A stretch of DNA of 64,000 nucleotides. Source: Thalassotalea_H castellviae (GTDB lineage: Bacteria; Pseudomonadota; Gammaproteobacteria; Enterobacterales; Alteromonadaceae). The notes beneath the pieces are model-generated. The model did no database searches, was not told the origin of the DNA, and was given only the letters and a program-made list of their open reading frames with translations. The position numbers and the translations under genes are program-made. The DNA lies in contig NZ_JAVRIF010000004.1 in assembly GCF_031846185.1 (NCBI RefSeq), positions 62,001 to 126,000 on the forward strand, written 5' to 3'. Positions 43,954 through 53,637 of the stretch are shown here, in pieces; the stretch's first letter is position 1; each line of letters opens with the position of its first letter.

Positions 43954-44958
43954 TTATTCGTAAGTGCGTTCTCGCGAAAGTAAATCTGAAGCGGCTAATT
44001 TTGCATTTTTTCCACAGTACAATACTTGGTAAACTTGTTCGACGATTGGCATCTCAACATTCATGCGCTCAGCAAGCATATACACTTCTTTGGTATTGCG
44101 ATAACCTTCAACTACTTGACCAATATCTTCCATCGCTTGTTCAACACTGGTTCCTTGACCTAATGCTAAGCCAAAACGACGATTACGAGATTGATTGTCG
44201 GTACAGGTCAATACTAAGTCACCTAAACCTGCCATCCCCATAAAAGTGGTGGGTTGCGCATTAAGTGCCTCGCCTAAACGAGTCATTTCCACTAAACCGC
44301 GAGTGATCAAGGCGGTTCGAGCATTCGCACCAAAACCTATGCCATCAGCCATGCCTGCGCCAATAGCTATAACATTTTTAACTGCGCCGCCTAATTGCAC
44401 GCCAATAAAGTCGTTATTGGAATATACGCGAAATGTTTTTTCGCAATGCAGTAAATCGGATAATTCAGCAACAAAAGCATCATCGGTAGATGATAAGGAA
44501 ATTGCGGTCGGCAAACCTGTGGCCATCTCCTTTGCAAACGTAGGACCGGAAAGCACAGCTAGTGAAATTTCATCACCAAGAATTTTTCGCGCAACGTCTT
44601 GCAATAAATTACCTGTTTGCGGATCTAAACCTTTTGTTGCCCAAGCAATTTTTGCACTCGCACGTAGATAAGGTTTGATTTGCTTTAGCATGTCACCAAA
44701 GACATGGCTCGGCACCACTACTAAAACATTGTCGCTTGCTTGAATGGTCGCTGCTAAATCATTTGATAAAGATAATGATTCAGGAAATTTACTACCGGGT
44801 AAATATTTTTCATTACTGCGTGAAGCAGCCATATTACTAATATGTTGAGGATCTCTCCCCCACAATAAAGTTTCATGACCATTGCGCGCAAAGCATATAG
44901 CTAGGGCTGTTCCGTACGAACCAGCCCCTATTACACTAATTTTAGCTGAACTTTTCAC
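43954..44958 (-). CDS. gpsA: Glycerol-3-phosphate dehydrogenase [NAD(P)+]
   Basis: A 334-residue enzyme that makes glycerol 3-phosphate for phospholipid synthesis. It shows IGAGSYGTALA (NAD(P) loop), LSGPTFAKE, GVQLGGAVKNVIAIGAGMADG with the catalytic lysine, and NARTALITRGLVEM. The open frame runs upstream into secB. The GTG at 44958, 22 bases after the secB stop, gives the expected N-terminus and length (E. coli 339). Last gene of yibN-grxC-secB-gpsA. Confidence 0.95.
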   Translation of the reverse strand: MKSSAKISVIGAGSYGTALAICFARNGHETLLWGRDPQHISNMAASRSNEKYLPGSKFPESLSLSNDLAATIQASDNVLVVVPSHVFGDMLKQIKPYLRASAKIAWATKGLDPQTGNLLQDVARKILGDEISLAVLSGPTFAKEMATGLPTAISLSSTDDAFVAELSDLLHCEKTFRVYSNNDFIGVQLGGAVKNVIAIGAGMADGIGFGANARTALITRGLVEMTRLGEALNAQPTTFMGMAGLGDLVLTCTDNQSRNRRFGLALGQGTSVEQAMEDIGQVVEGYRNTKEVYMLAERMNVEMPIVEQVYQVLYCGKNAKLAASDLLSRERTYE

Positions 44959-44980
44959 GGCTAAATATTGCTCGCACTTA

Positions 44981-45487
44981 TTAGTGCGTTTCTGCACTTG
45001 CTGGTGCTTGAGCAGCTTGCTCTTTCGCTTTTTGTACGTAGGAAGCAAATAAAGCGTCAAAATTTACAGGTGCTAAATTAATTTGTGGGAAAGAACCACG
45101 ATTCACTAAATTTGCCACTGACTCTCGTGCATACGGGAATAAAGTAGTTGGGCAGAATGCTCCAATAGTATGAGCTAATTGTGCTTCTGGTAAATTACCA
45201 ATAGTGAAAATACCCGCTTGTTGAACTTCCGCTAAAAAAGCGGTTTGTCCTTCAACTGTCGCCGTTACTGTTAACGCTAAAATCACTTCATAAGTGTCAT
45301 CTGATAACTTTGCAGAACGCGTATCTAAATCTAATTGTAATTCAGGCTTCCATTCTTTTTGAAAAATAGCAGGAGAATTTGGTGTTTCAAAAGAAATATC
45401 TTTCGTGTAAACACGTTGAATAGCAAATTGTGGTGCTTCTTGTTTTTGCTCTGTTGCGCCTTCGTTTGTTTGGATTTCGTCAGCCAT
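44981..45487 (-). CDS. secB: Protein-export chaperone SecB
   Basis: A 168-residue tetrameric chaperone that keeps precursors unfolded for SecA. It shows FAIQRVYTKDISFETPNSP, the acidic KPELQLDLDTRSAKL segment and LFPYARESVANLVNRGSFPQINLAPVNFDALF. An AGGAAG ribosome site precedes the ATG. The alanine-rich C-terminal tail is the SecA-binding region. The usual order grxC-secB-gpsA is kept. Confidence 0.97.
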   Translation of the reverse strand: MADEIQTNEGATEQKQEAPQFAIQRVYTKDISFETPNSPAIFQKEWKPELQLDLDTRSAKLSDDTYEVILALTVTATVEGQTAFLAEVQQAGIFTIGNLPEAQLAHTIGAFCPTTLFPYARESVANLVNRGSFPQINLAPVNFDALFASYVQKAKEQAAQAPASAETH

Positions 45488-45576
45488 GAGTGTACTTCCT
45501 ATGCTTCATGCAATCTGCATGTTTAAAAATTAATAAAAAAGTAAAAAACTTGTTATTTTTACTTTGCTTAAGTTGT

Positions 45577-45837
45577 TTATACTTCACCTTGCAATAAAGT
45601 ATCTAATTTGTTTTGAGCGTGTAACGCATATAATTCATCACAACCACCCACATGGTGATCGTGAATAAAAATTTGTGGAACGGTAAATGCGCCTTGACTG
45701 CGTTGGATCATTTGTTCTCTTAATTGCGCATCATTATCAATTTTTATTTCTGTGTAGTTCACTTGTTTATGATCGAGAAGCATTTTTGCTCTCATACAAA
45801 AACCACAAGTTACTTTAGTATAAATTTCAACTGCCAT
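45577..45837 (-). CDS. grxC: Glutaredoxin 3
   Basis: An 86-residue glutaredoxin with the redox pair C11-G-F-C14 (E. coli GrxC has CPYC), TVPQIFI for the cis-proline loop and GGCDELYAL for glutathione binding. It is a dithiol disulfide reductase using glutathione. AAGG precedes the ATG. Between the rhodanese gene and secB. Confidence 0.95.
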   Translation of the reverse strand: MAVEIYTKVTCGFCMRAKMLLDHKQVNYTEIKIDNDAQLREQMIQRSQGAFTVPQIFIHDHHVGGCDELYALHAQNKLDTLLQGEV

Positions 45838-45870
45838 GATAAACCTTAAAATTAAGAGACCTTACGTTAT

Positions 45871-46299
45871 TTACTTTTTAACAACCGGTAAACCTGCACC
45901 CGTCCATGCGTTCAAACCACCTTTAAGCAAACTCGCTTTAGTAAAGCCTGCTTTTAAAAGTTGATCGGCCGCTTTACTTGCAGTAATCCCAGCTGCGCAT
46001 ACAACAATAATGGGTTTATCTTTATATTTTTCAAGGGCCGAAAAATCATTATTCTTTAGTTTTTCAGCACTAATATGTTTCGAATCGATGATATGACTGT
46101 TTTTAAAATCTTTCTCAGCACGAATATCTAAAACAATGCCGTTGTCACGATTCATAGTAAAAGTGACCTCCTGCGGACTTAATTGTTTGATAGGTGACAT
46201 TTTAATACGAATAGTTGTCACGATAATCGCTATAAAGATACCCACCCAAGCAGCACTTAACATCGGGTGACTTGCTAAAAATGAACTGAATTGTTCCAT
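45871..46299 (-). CDS. yibN: Membrane-anchored rhodanese-like protein
   Basis: A 142-residue protein with one N-terminal membrane helix (about 12-31) and a rhodanese domain. The active-site loop has C101 in VVCAAGITASKAA, and VLDIRAEKDFKNSHI is the conserved strand. The physiological sulfur acceptor is unknown. First gene of the yibN-grxC-secB-gpsA operon and divergent from gpmI, as in E. coli. Confidence 0.93.
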   Translation of the reverse strand: MEQFSSFLASHPMLSAAWVGIFIAIIVTTIRIKMSPIKQLSPQEVTFTMNRDNGIVLDIRAEKDFKNSHIIDSKHISAEKLKNNDFSALEKYKDKPIIVVCAAGITASKAADQLLKAGFTKASLLKGGLNAWTGAGLPVVKK

Positions 46300-46528
46300 A
46301 AATGATCTAATATTTATCTACAAAAAATTTCTCGACAGTATACAGATTACTGGCATTTTTTATAGCGTAAAAACGACATTTTTATCAATTTACAGTTAAT
46401 TATTGTTTAACTCTCGATATGCAATAGAACAATTTTGTCTAGAGCAGTTAGAGAAATTCCCATTTCACATTGATATAATAAACGGAATCTATTATCTAAT
46501 TTTCATTTATTTGAACTTCGGGAACAGT

Positions 46529-48073
46529 ATGTCGAACAAAAAATCTACCGTACTTATCATTCTAGATGGCTGGGGCTATCGTGAAAATGAACAGTCTAAT
46601 GCTATTTTTCATGCCAAAACCCCTGTTATTGATAACTTAATGGCTAATTACCCTAACATGCTTATTCAAACATCAGGCATGGCAGTTGGTTTGCCTGACG
46701 GTCAAATGGGTAACTCTGAAGTCGGCCATGTGAATTTAGGTGCGGGACGCATTGTTTATCAAGACTTTACCCGAATCACAAAAGCCATTGACGATAATGA
46801 ATTTCAACAAACTCCAGCGCTTTGTCAGGCGGTCGATAAAGCCGTAGCCAATAATAATGCGGTGCATATATGCGGCTTAATGTCGCCAGGTGGAGTGCAT
46901 AGTCATGAAGATCATATACTTGCCATGATCGACTTAGCTAAAGAACGTGGTGCAGAGAAAATATATTTACACGCCTTTTTAGATGGTCGAGATACGCCAC
47001 CAAGAAGTGCCAAAGCCTCCTTAGAAAAAGCCCAAGATAAATTTGCTGAAATAGGCAGTGGTCAAATTGCTTCTATTATTGGCCGATATTTTGCCATGGA
47101 TAGAGATCAACGTTGGGATCGCGTAGAAACTTCTTATAATTTAATGACTCAAGGTAAAGGCGAATATCAATTCTCAAACGCCGTTGAAGCTTTAGAAGCT
47201 GCTTATCAACGTGATGAAAATGACGAATTTGTTAAAGCGAGTGCTATTACCAATCCACAAGGGGAAGTCATTGGCATTAACGACGGCGACAGCGTAATTT
47301 TTATGAATTTCAGAGCAGACCGTGCTCGTCAGTTTACTCGCTCATTTGTTGATACTGATTTTGACGGATTTTCTCGTCAAAAAACGCCAAAACTTGCTGA
47401 CTTTGTTATGTTGACACAATACGCGGCGGACATTAACACGAGTTGCGCCTTTCCGCCGGCACCATTAAATAATGTTTTAGGCGAGTGGTTAGAAAAACAC
47501 AACAAAACTCAATTACGAATTTCTGAAACTGAAAAATATGCGCATGTCACTTTCTTTTTCAGTGGTGGTAAAGAAGACACTTTCAAAGGAGAAGAACGCA
47601 TTTTGATTCCTTCTCCACAAGTGGCGACATATGATTTACAGCCAGAAATGAATTCGACTTTACTGACAGATAAACTCGTTGAAGCCATAGAAAGTGGTGA
47701 GCACGATTTTATCGTTTGTAATTATCCTAATGGTGATATGGTTGGTCATACCGGTAAATTTGACGCTGCGGTAAAAGCCTGTGAAGCAGTAGATAGCAGT
47801 ATTGGTCGGGTATTAAAAGTGCTTGAAAAAACCGGGAGTGAATGTTTAATTACTGCCGATCATGGTAATGCTGAGCAAATGGTAGATAACTCGTCTGGCC
47901 AAGCACACACGGCGCATACTTGTGAACCTGTACCTTTAATTTATGTAGGCAGAAAAGCCACGCCAGCATCAACGGGAGCACTGAGTGATATTTCACCAAC
48001 CATTTTAAATTTAATGGCGATGGAACAACCCGAAGAAATGACTGGTACTAATTTGATGGAGCTTGATTCATAA
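46529..48073 (+). CDS. gpmI: Phosphoglycerate mutase, cofactor-independent
   Basis: A 514-residue manganese enzyme of the alkaline phosphatase superfamily that interconverts 3- and 2-phosphoglycerate. It shows ILDGWGYRE near the start, the catalytic serine S63 in GNSEVGH, HAFLDGRDTPPRS, NYPNGDMVGHTG and ITADHGNAEQM. The open frame extends 42 codons upstream, but the ATG at 46529 has GGGAA upstream and gives exactly the E. coli length (514). Confidence 0.96.
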   Translation: MSNKKSTVLIILDGWGYRENEQSNAIFHAKTPVIDNLMANYPNMLIQTSGMAVGLPDGQMGNSEVGHVNLGAGRIVYQDFTRITKAIDDNEFQQTPALCQAVDKAVANNNAVHICGLMSPGGVHSHEDHILAMIDLAKERGAEKIYLHAFLDGRDTPPRSAKASLEKAQDKFAEIGSGQIASIIGRYFAMDRDQRWDRVETSYNLMTQGKGEYQFSNAVEALEAAYQRDENDEFVKASAITNPQGEVIGINDGDSVIFMNFRADRARQFTRSFVDTDFDGFSRQKTPKLADFVMLTQYAADINTSCAFPPAPLNNVLGEWLEKHNKTQLRISETEKYAHVTFFFSGGKEDTFKGEERILIPSPQVATYDLQPEMNSTLLTDKLVEAIESGEHDFIVCNYPNGDMVGHTGKFDAAVKACEAVDSSIGRVLKVLEKTGSECLITADHGNAEQMVDNSSGQAHTAHTCEPVPLIYVGRKATPASTGALSDISPTILNLMAMEQPEEMTGTNLMELDS

Positions 48074-48117
48074 TAATATCGAATTCACTTAATTTTAATA
48101 AAAGTCTTTCGATAAAA

Positions 48118-49281
48118 ATGAATATGCTACATAACCGTTATAAATTTTCAGCACGTGTCACATGCGGTCTCGTGCTGTTTTTATGCCTGTTATTCATAGA
48201 AAGCAGCAACCAAAAAGCTTACGCCCAACAAAGCACAAATGAGAAACTCTCTGACGTTAAAAGCGCCATCAGCAAACAAAAAACAACCATTAAACAAGTG
48301 GGTAGCAAAAAGCAAAAACTCTTAACACAACTAAAAAATGATGATCTCGCCATTGCAAAAATCGTCAAAGCACTTAATAAAACTCATGCTTCACTCAAAC
48401 AAACAAAAAAACGGTTAAACGAATTAGTTAAAGAAAAGAGCCAAATAATTCAAGCAAAAAAACAACAAGAAGCGGTACTGGCAAAACAATTACGTACAGC
48501 ATACTCAACTGGTCATCATGATTATTTAAAGTTGTTGTTGAACCAACAAGATCCGGGCAGTGTTCAACGAAATCTGACTTATTACCAGTATTTAAATAAA
48601 GCCCGCATCAATGAAATTGATCAATACAAGCAAACCATTGCTCAATTAATTGAAATTACTAACCAGCAACAGCAACAAGCTGCACAGCTGCAATCACTAG
48701 AAAGCACACAGAATCAACAAAAGCTTGCTTTAGAGAAAAACAAAAAGCAACGCAAAGCAACCGTTGCACAACTTAATAAAGCATTATTAACCTCAAAACA
48801 AAAACTGGCGAAACTCGAACAAGAAGAAGCCGATTTAGTATCAGCTTTAGCAAGAATGGCGGAGTTAAGTAAACAAGAAATTGATTTAAACGGCTTAAGT
48901 AAATTAAAGCGCAAATTATCTTGGCCGGTAAAAGGTAAAATCAATCGAAGCTTTGGCTCAAGAAAGCAAGATTATCTTAAATGGAAAGGTGTGTTATTGG
49001 CTGCGCCATTAGGCAGACAAGTGAAAACCATTCATAACGGTACGGTGTTATTTGCCGATTGGTTAAAAGGTTATGGTTTAGTCACCGTCATTGATCATGG
49101 CGAAGGCTATATGAGTTTATATGGTCATAACCAAGCCTTATTAAAATCAGTAGGAGAACGTGTTGAAACGGGTGAGCCTATTGCTCTTGTGGGACAAAGT
49201 GGTGGCCAATCACAATCAGCGCTATATTTTGAAATCCGACACAACGGCCAAGCGGTTAACCCTAAACTCTGGTGTCGCTAA
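48118..49281 (+). CDS. envC: Murein hydrolase activator EnvC
   Basis: A 387-residue periplasmic protein. A signal peptide (about 1-37, ending KAYAQQ), two long coiled-coil stretches rich in K, Q and L (about 45-260), and a C-terminal LytM/M23 domain. The M23 zinc residues are missing (WKGVLLAAP in place of H-x-G-x-D, ALYFEI in place of HLHFE), as in genuine EnvC, which activates amidases AmiA and AmiB rather than cutting peptidoglycan itself. A target amidase is encoded at 21729. It lies 44 bases after gpmI, with yibQ following. Confidence 0.93.
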   Translation: MNMLHNRYKFSARVTCGLVLFLCLLFIESSNQKAYAQQSTNEKLSDVKSAISKQKTTIKQVGSKKQKLLTQLKNDDLAIAKIVKALNKTHASLKQTKKRLNELVKEKSQIIQAKKQQEAVLAKQLRTAYSTGHHDYLKLLLNQQDPGSVQRNLTYYQYLNKARINEIDQYKQTIAQLIEITNQQQQQAAQLQSLESTQNQQKLALEKNKKQRKATVAQLNKALLTSKQKLAKLEQEEADLVSALARMAELSKQEIDLNGLSKLKRKLSWPVKGKINRSFGSRKQDYLKWKGVLLAAPLGRQVKTIHNGTVLFADWLKGYGLVTVIDHGEGYMSLYGHNQALLKSVGERVETGEPIALVGQSGGQSQSALYFEIRHNGQAVNPKLWCR

Positions 49282-49402
49282 TTGAAAATTGTCGCTAAAC
49301 ACCCACTGTCGGATCTTTTTACACTGCTTTATAACGCTAAAGCTCGATTTGAAAAAACTTACCTGTTACTCTGAACACAAGAAAACTATTGTCATATTAA
49401 TT

Positions 49403-50149
49403 GTGCGTTATATATTCCCCCTACTTTTATTATTGTTCACGAATGTCGCTTTTGCTCAACAAGCAAAAGTTGCCATAATAATTGACGATATTGGCTATCG
49501 TAAAACAGATAATGCTAGTTTAAATTTGCCCGGCGCCGTCACTTATGCGATTTTGCCTCATACTCCATTTGGCAAAAAATTAGCCGAGTTAGCCAATGCG
49601 AAGCATAAAGATGTGATCTTGCATATTCCGATGGAAGCTGAAAACGGTAAAACCCTAGGACCGGGAGCACTAACGGTTGAAATGGATGAAGCATCAATTA
49701 GAAGTAGTTTGGCTGACTCATTCGCTGAAATTCCTTTTGCGATAGGCATCAATAATCATATGGGTAGCAAATTAACCAAGTTATATTCTCCGATGGCTTG
49801 GACAATGAGATTCCTAAAAGACAATGGGTTGATTTTTATTGATAGTGTGACAACTGAGAATAGCAAGGCAAGGAAGTTAGCCCGTCATTTTGGTGTACCA
49901 AATTTAAGTCGACACTTGTTTCTTGATAATGAACTTAGCCAAGCATATATCAGTGGTCAATTTGCACAGTTAATTAATCAAGCAAAAAAATACAAACGAG
50001 TGGTTGCCATTGCGCATCCACACCCGGAAACTATGACGGCATTACAATATTTAATTCCCCAACTTGCCGAACATGATATTCAACTAGTAGGTATATCAAA
50101 ATTATTGCCTCAATTTTCTGCTGATAATAAGCAATTAATCTCCGAATAA
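49403..50149 (+). CDS. yibQ: Divergent polysaccharide deacetylase family protein
   Basis: A protein of the YibQ family (DUF610). The domain starts KVAIIIDDIGYRKTDNASLNLPGAVTYAILPH, then ILHIPMEAEN, IGINNHMGSKLT, FIDSVTTENS and a C-terminal VAIAHPHPET. The frame is open from a TTG at 49289. I start at the GTG at 49403, because it gives an 18-residue signal peptide ending AFA, but a TTG at 49349 is also possible and none has a good ribosome site. Substrate unknown. It follows envC as in E. coli. Confidence 0.85.
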   Translation: MRYIFPLLLLLFTNVAFAQQAKVAIIIDDIGYRKTDNASLNLPGAVTYAILPHTPFGKKLAELANAKHKDVILHIPMEAENGKTLGPGALTVEMDEASIRSSLADSFAEIPFAIGINNHMGSKLTKLYSPMAWTMRFLKDNGLIFIDSVTTENSKARKLARHFGVPNLSRHLFLDNELSQAYISGQFAQLINQAKKYKRVVAIAHPHPETMTALQYLIPQLAEHDIQLVGISKLLPQFSADNKQLISE

Positions 50150-50228
50150 CCAAATTATTTATAGCGTTATTGGAAAGCAATAAACCTTTCAATGCTTTGT
50201 TATTGAGAGCAAAGTCAATTAAAATTAA

Positions 50229-50234
50229 TATAAT
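50229..50234 (+). promoter_or_regulatory. -10 element upstream of ugd
   Basis: A perfect TATAAT 30 bases before the ugd start codon. The nearest -35-like hexamer is TTGAGA at 50203-50208, with a long 20-base spacer, so the promoter would need an activator or differ from the standard sigma-70 layout. No ops/RfaH element was seen. Confidence 0.35.
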
Positions 50235-50263
50235 GCATATAGAAGCAATTTTTTAGGGAAATT

Positions 50264-51610
50264 ATGAAAGTTACCGTATTCGGAATAGGTTATGTCGGTC
50301 TTGTACAAGCCGCTGTTTTAGCCTCAGTTGGTCATGATGTGATGTGTGTGGATATTGATGAGCAGAAAATTGACAACCTAAAAAAAGGCATCATTCCAAT
50401 TTATGAGCCAGGATTAACACCACTGGTTGAAGAAACTTATCAGAATGGCTTATTAAACTTTACCACTGACGCTGCAAAAGGTGTCTCACACGGTACTATT
50501 CAATTTATTGCTGTAGGTACTCCGCCTGACGAAGATGGCTCTGCGGATCTAAAATATGTTTTAGCCGTTGCCGAAACCATCGCCACTTATATGACAGATG
50601 AAAAAATTGTCATTGATAAATCAACCGTTCCGGTTGGCACTGCAGATAAAGTAGCCGCGAAAATAGCGGAAGTTTTAGCGAAAAGAAAACAGAGTATCCC
50701 TTACGATGTGGTTTCAAATCCTGAATTCTTAAAAGAAGGCGCTGCAGTTAGCGATTGTATGAAACCTGACCGTATTGTCGTTGGTACAGAAAATGAAAAA
50801 TCTCGTGTCGCGATGCGTGAACTCTATGCGCCCTTTAATCGCAATCATGATCGTATGATATTTATGGATGTCAGATCGGCTGAATTAACCAAATATGCTG
50901 CAAATTGTATGCTGGCGACAAAAATTTCGTTCATGAACGAAATGTCTAACCTTGCAGAATTACTTGGCGCTGATATCGAAGCAGTTCGCCACGGCATTGG
51001 TTCTGATTCTCGCATTGGTTATCAATTTATTTATCCTGGTTGTGGCTATGGTGGTTCTTGTTTCCCTAAAGACGTCCAGGCACTCGTGCGCACAGCTAAT
51101 GAAATTAATTACAAACCGGCACTTTTAGAAGCAGTAGAATCAGTAAACTATGCACAAAAACAAAAACTATTTACTCACCTGAGTAATCATTTTAAGGGCG
51201 ACCTTGCCGGAAAAACTATCGCAATTTGGGGCTTATCATTTAAACCACAAACCGATGATATGCGCGAAGCTTCTTCAATCGTATTAATGAAAGCCTTATG
51301 GCAAGCTGGAGCAATTGTACAAGCATATGACCCAGAAGCGATGGAAGAATGTCAGCGAATCTTTAATGATAACGACAATTTAGCCTTAATGGGCACCAAA
51401 GAGTCCGCCTTAAAAGGCGCTGATGCCTTAGTGGTCTGTACCGAATGGAGTCAATTTAGAGCTCCAGATTTTGATCTTATTGGCAACGCTTTAACCACTA
51501 AAGTGATTGTTGATGGCCGTAACTTATATGATCCACAGTTATTAAATGAACGCGGCTTTGCTTATTACGCAATAGGACGTGGCGATAGTGTCAAAAAGGT
51601 CAACGCATAA
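50264..51610 (+). CDS. ugd: UDP-glucose 6-dehydrogenase
   Basis: A 448-residue NAD enzyme that oxidises UDP-glucose to UDP-glucuronate. GIGYVGLVQAAVLA (7-20) is the NAD loop, SNPEFLKEGAA (151-161) the substrate loop, and C266 in GYGGSCFPKD the catalytic thiol. It is the first gene of the polysaccharide region. One base separates its stop from the next start, so the pair makes UDP-glucuronate and then epimerises it. Confidence 0.96.
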   Translation: MKVTVFGIGYVGLVQAAVLASVGHDVMCVDIDEQKIDNLKKGIIPIYEPGLTPLVEETYQNGLLNFTTDAAKGVSHGTIQFIAVGTPPDEDGSADLKYVLAVAETIATYMTDEKIVIDKSTVPVGTADKVAAKIAEVLAKRKQSIPYDVVSNPEFLKEGAAVSDCMKPDRIVVGTENEKSRVAMRELYAPFNRNHDRMIFMDVRSAELTKYAANCMLATKISFMNEMSNLAELLGADIEAVRHGIGSDSRIGYQFIYPGCGYGGSCFPKDVQALVRTANEINYKPALLEAVESVNYAQKQKLFTHLSNHFKGDLAGKTIAIWGLSFKPQTDDMREASSIVLMKALWQAGAIVQAYDPEAMEECQRIFNDNDNLALMGTKESALKGADALVVCTEWSQFRAPDFDLIGNALTTKVIVDGRNLYDPQLLNERGFAYYAIGRGDSVKKVNA

Positions 51611-51611
51611 A

Positions 51612-52619
51612 ATGAAATACTTAGTCACTGGAGCAGCCGGTTTTATTGGATTTCATGTCACGCAAAAATTATGTGCTCAAGGCCACCAAGTTGTCGGTAT
51701 CGATAATCTCAACGATTATTATGATGTCTCTCTTAAGCATGCACGCTTAAAAGAGCTCGCTCCTTTTGATTCGTTCCGTTTTATCCAATTAGACCTTGCA
51801 GATCGCGAAGGCATTGCAACGTTATTTGCTCAAGAAAAATTTGATCGAGTAATACACTTGGCCGCGCAAGCAGGCGTTCGCTATTCAATCGATAACCCAA
51901 TGGCTTATGCAGATTCAAATTTGATTGGTCATTTAACGATCTTGGAAGGTTGTCGTCATAACAATGTTGAACATCTGGTGTATGCCTCTTCAAGTTCTGT
52001 TTATGGTTTAAACAATAAAACCCCATTTTCAACCTCAGACAGTATCGACCACCCTATTTCATTATATGCCGCAACGAAAAAATCCAATGAGTTAATGTCG
52101 CATACATACTCTCATTTATACGATATTCCTACTACTGGATTGAGATTTTTTACGGTTTATGGTCCTTGGGGCCGTCCAGATATGGCGCTGTTTAAGTTTA
52201 CCAAGGCTATCGTTGAAGGAAACCCTATCGATATTTACAATCATGGCGATATGCAAAGAGACTTTACTTATATTGACGATATTGTGGAAGGAATTTTAAG
52301 AATACAAGCCATTGTTCCAGAAAAAAATGCCGATTGGAGTGTCGAAACAGGATCAGCATCGATGAGCTCAGCACCTTATAAAGTGTTTAATATCGGCAAT
52401 GGAAACCCGGTAAAATTGCTCGATTTTGTTGAATCACTTGAAACGTCTTTAGGCATGAAGGCACAAAAGAATTTTATGCCGATGCAAGCCGGCGATGTAT
52501 ATCAAACGTATGCCGACGTTGAAGATTTATATCAAATAGCTAATTATAAACCTTCTGTTTCAGTACCCGACGGTGTCAGTCACTTTGTAGATTGGTATAA
52601 AGACTTTTACAACGTCTAA
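51612..52619 (+). CDS. UDP-glucuronate 4-epimerase-like SDR
   Basis: A 335-residue extended short-chain dehydrogenase. GAAGFIG (7-13) binds NAD, and Y152 and K156 in YAATKK with SSSS (126-129) form the active site. The motifs NLNDYYDVSLKHARL and VYGPWGRPDMALFKFTKAI are typical of UDP-glucuronate 4-epimerases (LpsL/GAE type), giving UDP-galacturonate. The frame overlaps ugd, but the ATG at 51612 is the first one after the ugd stop. Coupling to ugd supports the substrate. Confidence 0.92.
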   Translation: MKYLVTGAAGFIGFHVTQKLCAQGHQVVGIDNLNDYYDVSLKHARLKELAPFDSFRFIQLDLADREGIATLFAQEKFDRVIHLAAQAGVRYSIDNPMAYADSNLIGHLTILEGCRHNNVEHLVYASSSSVYGLNNKTPFSTSDSIDHPISLYAATKKSNELMSHTYSHLYDIPTTGLRFFTVYGPWGRPDMALFKFTKAIVEGNPIDIYNHGDMQRDFTYIDDIVEGILRIQAIVPEKNADWSVETGSASMSSAPYKVFNIGNGNPVKLLDFVESLETSLGMKAQKNFMPMQAGDVYQTYADVEDLYQIANYKPSVSVPDGVSHFVDWYKDFYNV

Positions 52620-52646
52620 AGTCATTATTTAAAATAATGATAAGTG

Positions 52647-52676
52647 GATTTAAGCTGATTAACTTCAGCTTAAATC
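52647..52676. terminator. Rho-independent terminator after the epimerase
   Basis: A 12-base perfect stem (52647-52658 with 52665-52676) and a 6-base loop, followed by TATATTTTC. It sits between the epimerase gene and the convergent protease gene and can serve both. Confidence 0.7.
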
Positions 52677-52735
52677 TATATTTTCATTTCTAGTATAATC
52701 ATCATAATACCAGCCATTACTGCTAATAATTAATA

Positions 52736-53500
52736 TTACTCATAGTTGATATTATTTTTCTCTAATAACTCAATGACATGGTTGACTGGAATAGCATAAG
52801 TGATACCACTTGGGTTGCTAATAACCCCTTCTTTGCTCTGCTGAACAAATACTTTATTGATCACGCCAATCACTTTACCTGTTTCAATTTCATATAACGC
52901 ACTACCACTATTACCTGGATAAGCCGTAGCATCTAATTGATAAACTAAATAAGGATCACGTAACCGCTTTAACATGGCAATATTAATATTGCCTGCATTA
53001 TCAACCGGTGTGATAGTGGGTGAAACGCTAGCAATAATCCCTCGATGCGTAACCGGATACAATCCCAGAACTGCGCCAATTGGAAAACCAGTGAAAGCAA
53101 CATAACTACCTTCTGGAACTAAAGATTCACTGGCTAATTGCATTGCAGGCAAAGGTTTACCTTCAATTTTTAAAATAGCTAAATCGTATCTTTTTGACGA
53201 ATCTAATAATGTTGCTTTACGAACGCTGGCATGATCCCCTGAGCCAACGAATACCACCACAGATTGTAATAAGTTATCATCTAACACTTCAGGTACAACA
53301 TGATGATTTGTCACAACATATTGACCATTTCCCACGACAAACCCCGACCCCTGTAGTTTGTTTCTCGGTTTGCCTGTCGGCGTATATACACCAATGCCAA
53401 CAACCGAAGGTTTAATTTTCGCAATTGTTTCAATTAATTGTGCAGAAAGTGCAGAGCAAGAAATACCAACACTGAACAAAATAACTAAGAACCTAAACAT
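52736..53500 (-). CDS. Trypsin-like serine protease, periplasmic
   Basis: A 254-residue S1-family protease. A signal peptide (about 1-20, ending CSALSAQ) is followed by a chymotrypsin-like domain with H67 in VTNHHVV, D106 in YDLAIL and S198 in YPGNSGSALY. Unlike DegP/DegS it has no PDZ domain. A GAGGA ribosome site precedes the ATG. Substrate unknown. It lies between two blocks of nucleotide-sugar genes, on the opposite strand, and divergent from the patatin gene. Confidence 0.9.
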   Translation of the reverse strand: MFRFLVILFSVGISCSALSAQLIETIAKIKPSVVGIGVYTPTGKPRNKLQGSGFVVGNGQYVVTNHHVVPEVLDDNLLQSVVVFVGSGDHASVRKATLLDSSKRYDLAILKIEGKPLPAMQLASESLVPEGSYVAFTGFPIGAVLGLYPVTHRGIIASVSPTITPVDNAGNINIAMLKRLRDPYLVYQLDATAYPGNSGSALYEIETGKVIGVINKVFVQQSKEGVISNPSGITYAIPVNHVIELLEKNNINYE

Positions 53501-53637
53501 TAGTGCGTCCTCAAAATAAAAGGTAACAGGTAAAAGATTTATTTAAAAATTCGCATAAATAGAATTATCTATCATAATTACAATAAGTTAATTAAGCCTT
53601 TTATCTATCAAAAGCATTTTACACTTTCGGATAGTAC

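Noticed and set aside
44195..44671. A 158-codon open frame on the plus strand
   Set aside because: Antisense to gpsA, with low-complexity A/S/P/K composition typical of a shadow frame.
44959..45060. Longer N-terminus for gpsA
   Set aside because: It overlaps the secB coding region and yields a lysine-rich peptide not seen in GpsA. The GTG at 44958 lies properly after the secB stop.
45539..45563. A/T-rich stem (AAGTAAAAA / TTTTTACTT) between secB and grxC
   Set aside because: It would be a weak hairpin inside a conserved operon. Composition alone can explain it.
46403..46528. Upstream extension of gpmI
   Set aside because: It adds 42 residues of unrelated composition. The ATG at 46529 has a ribosome site and gives the exact family length.
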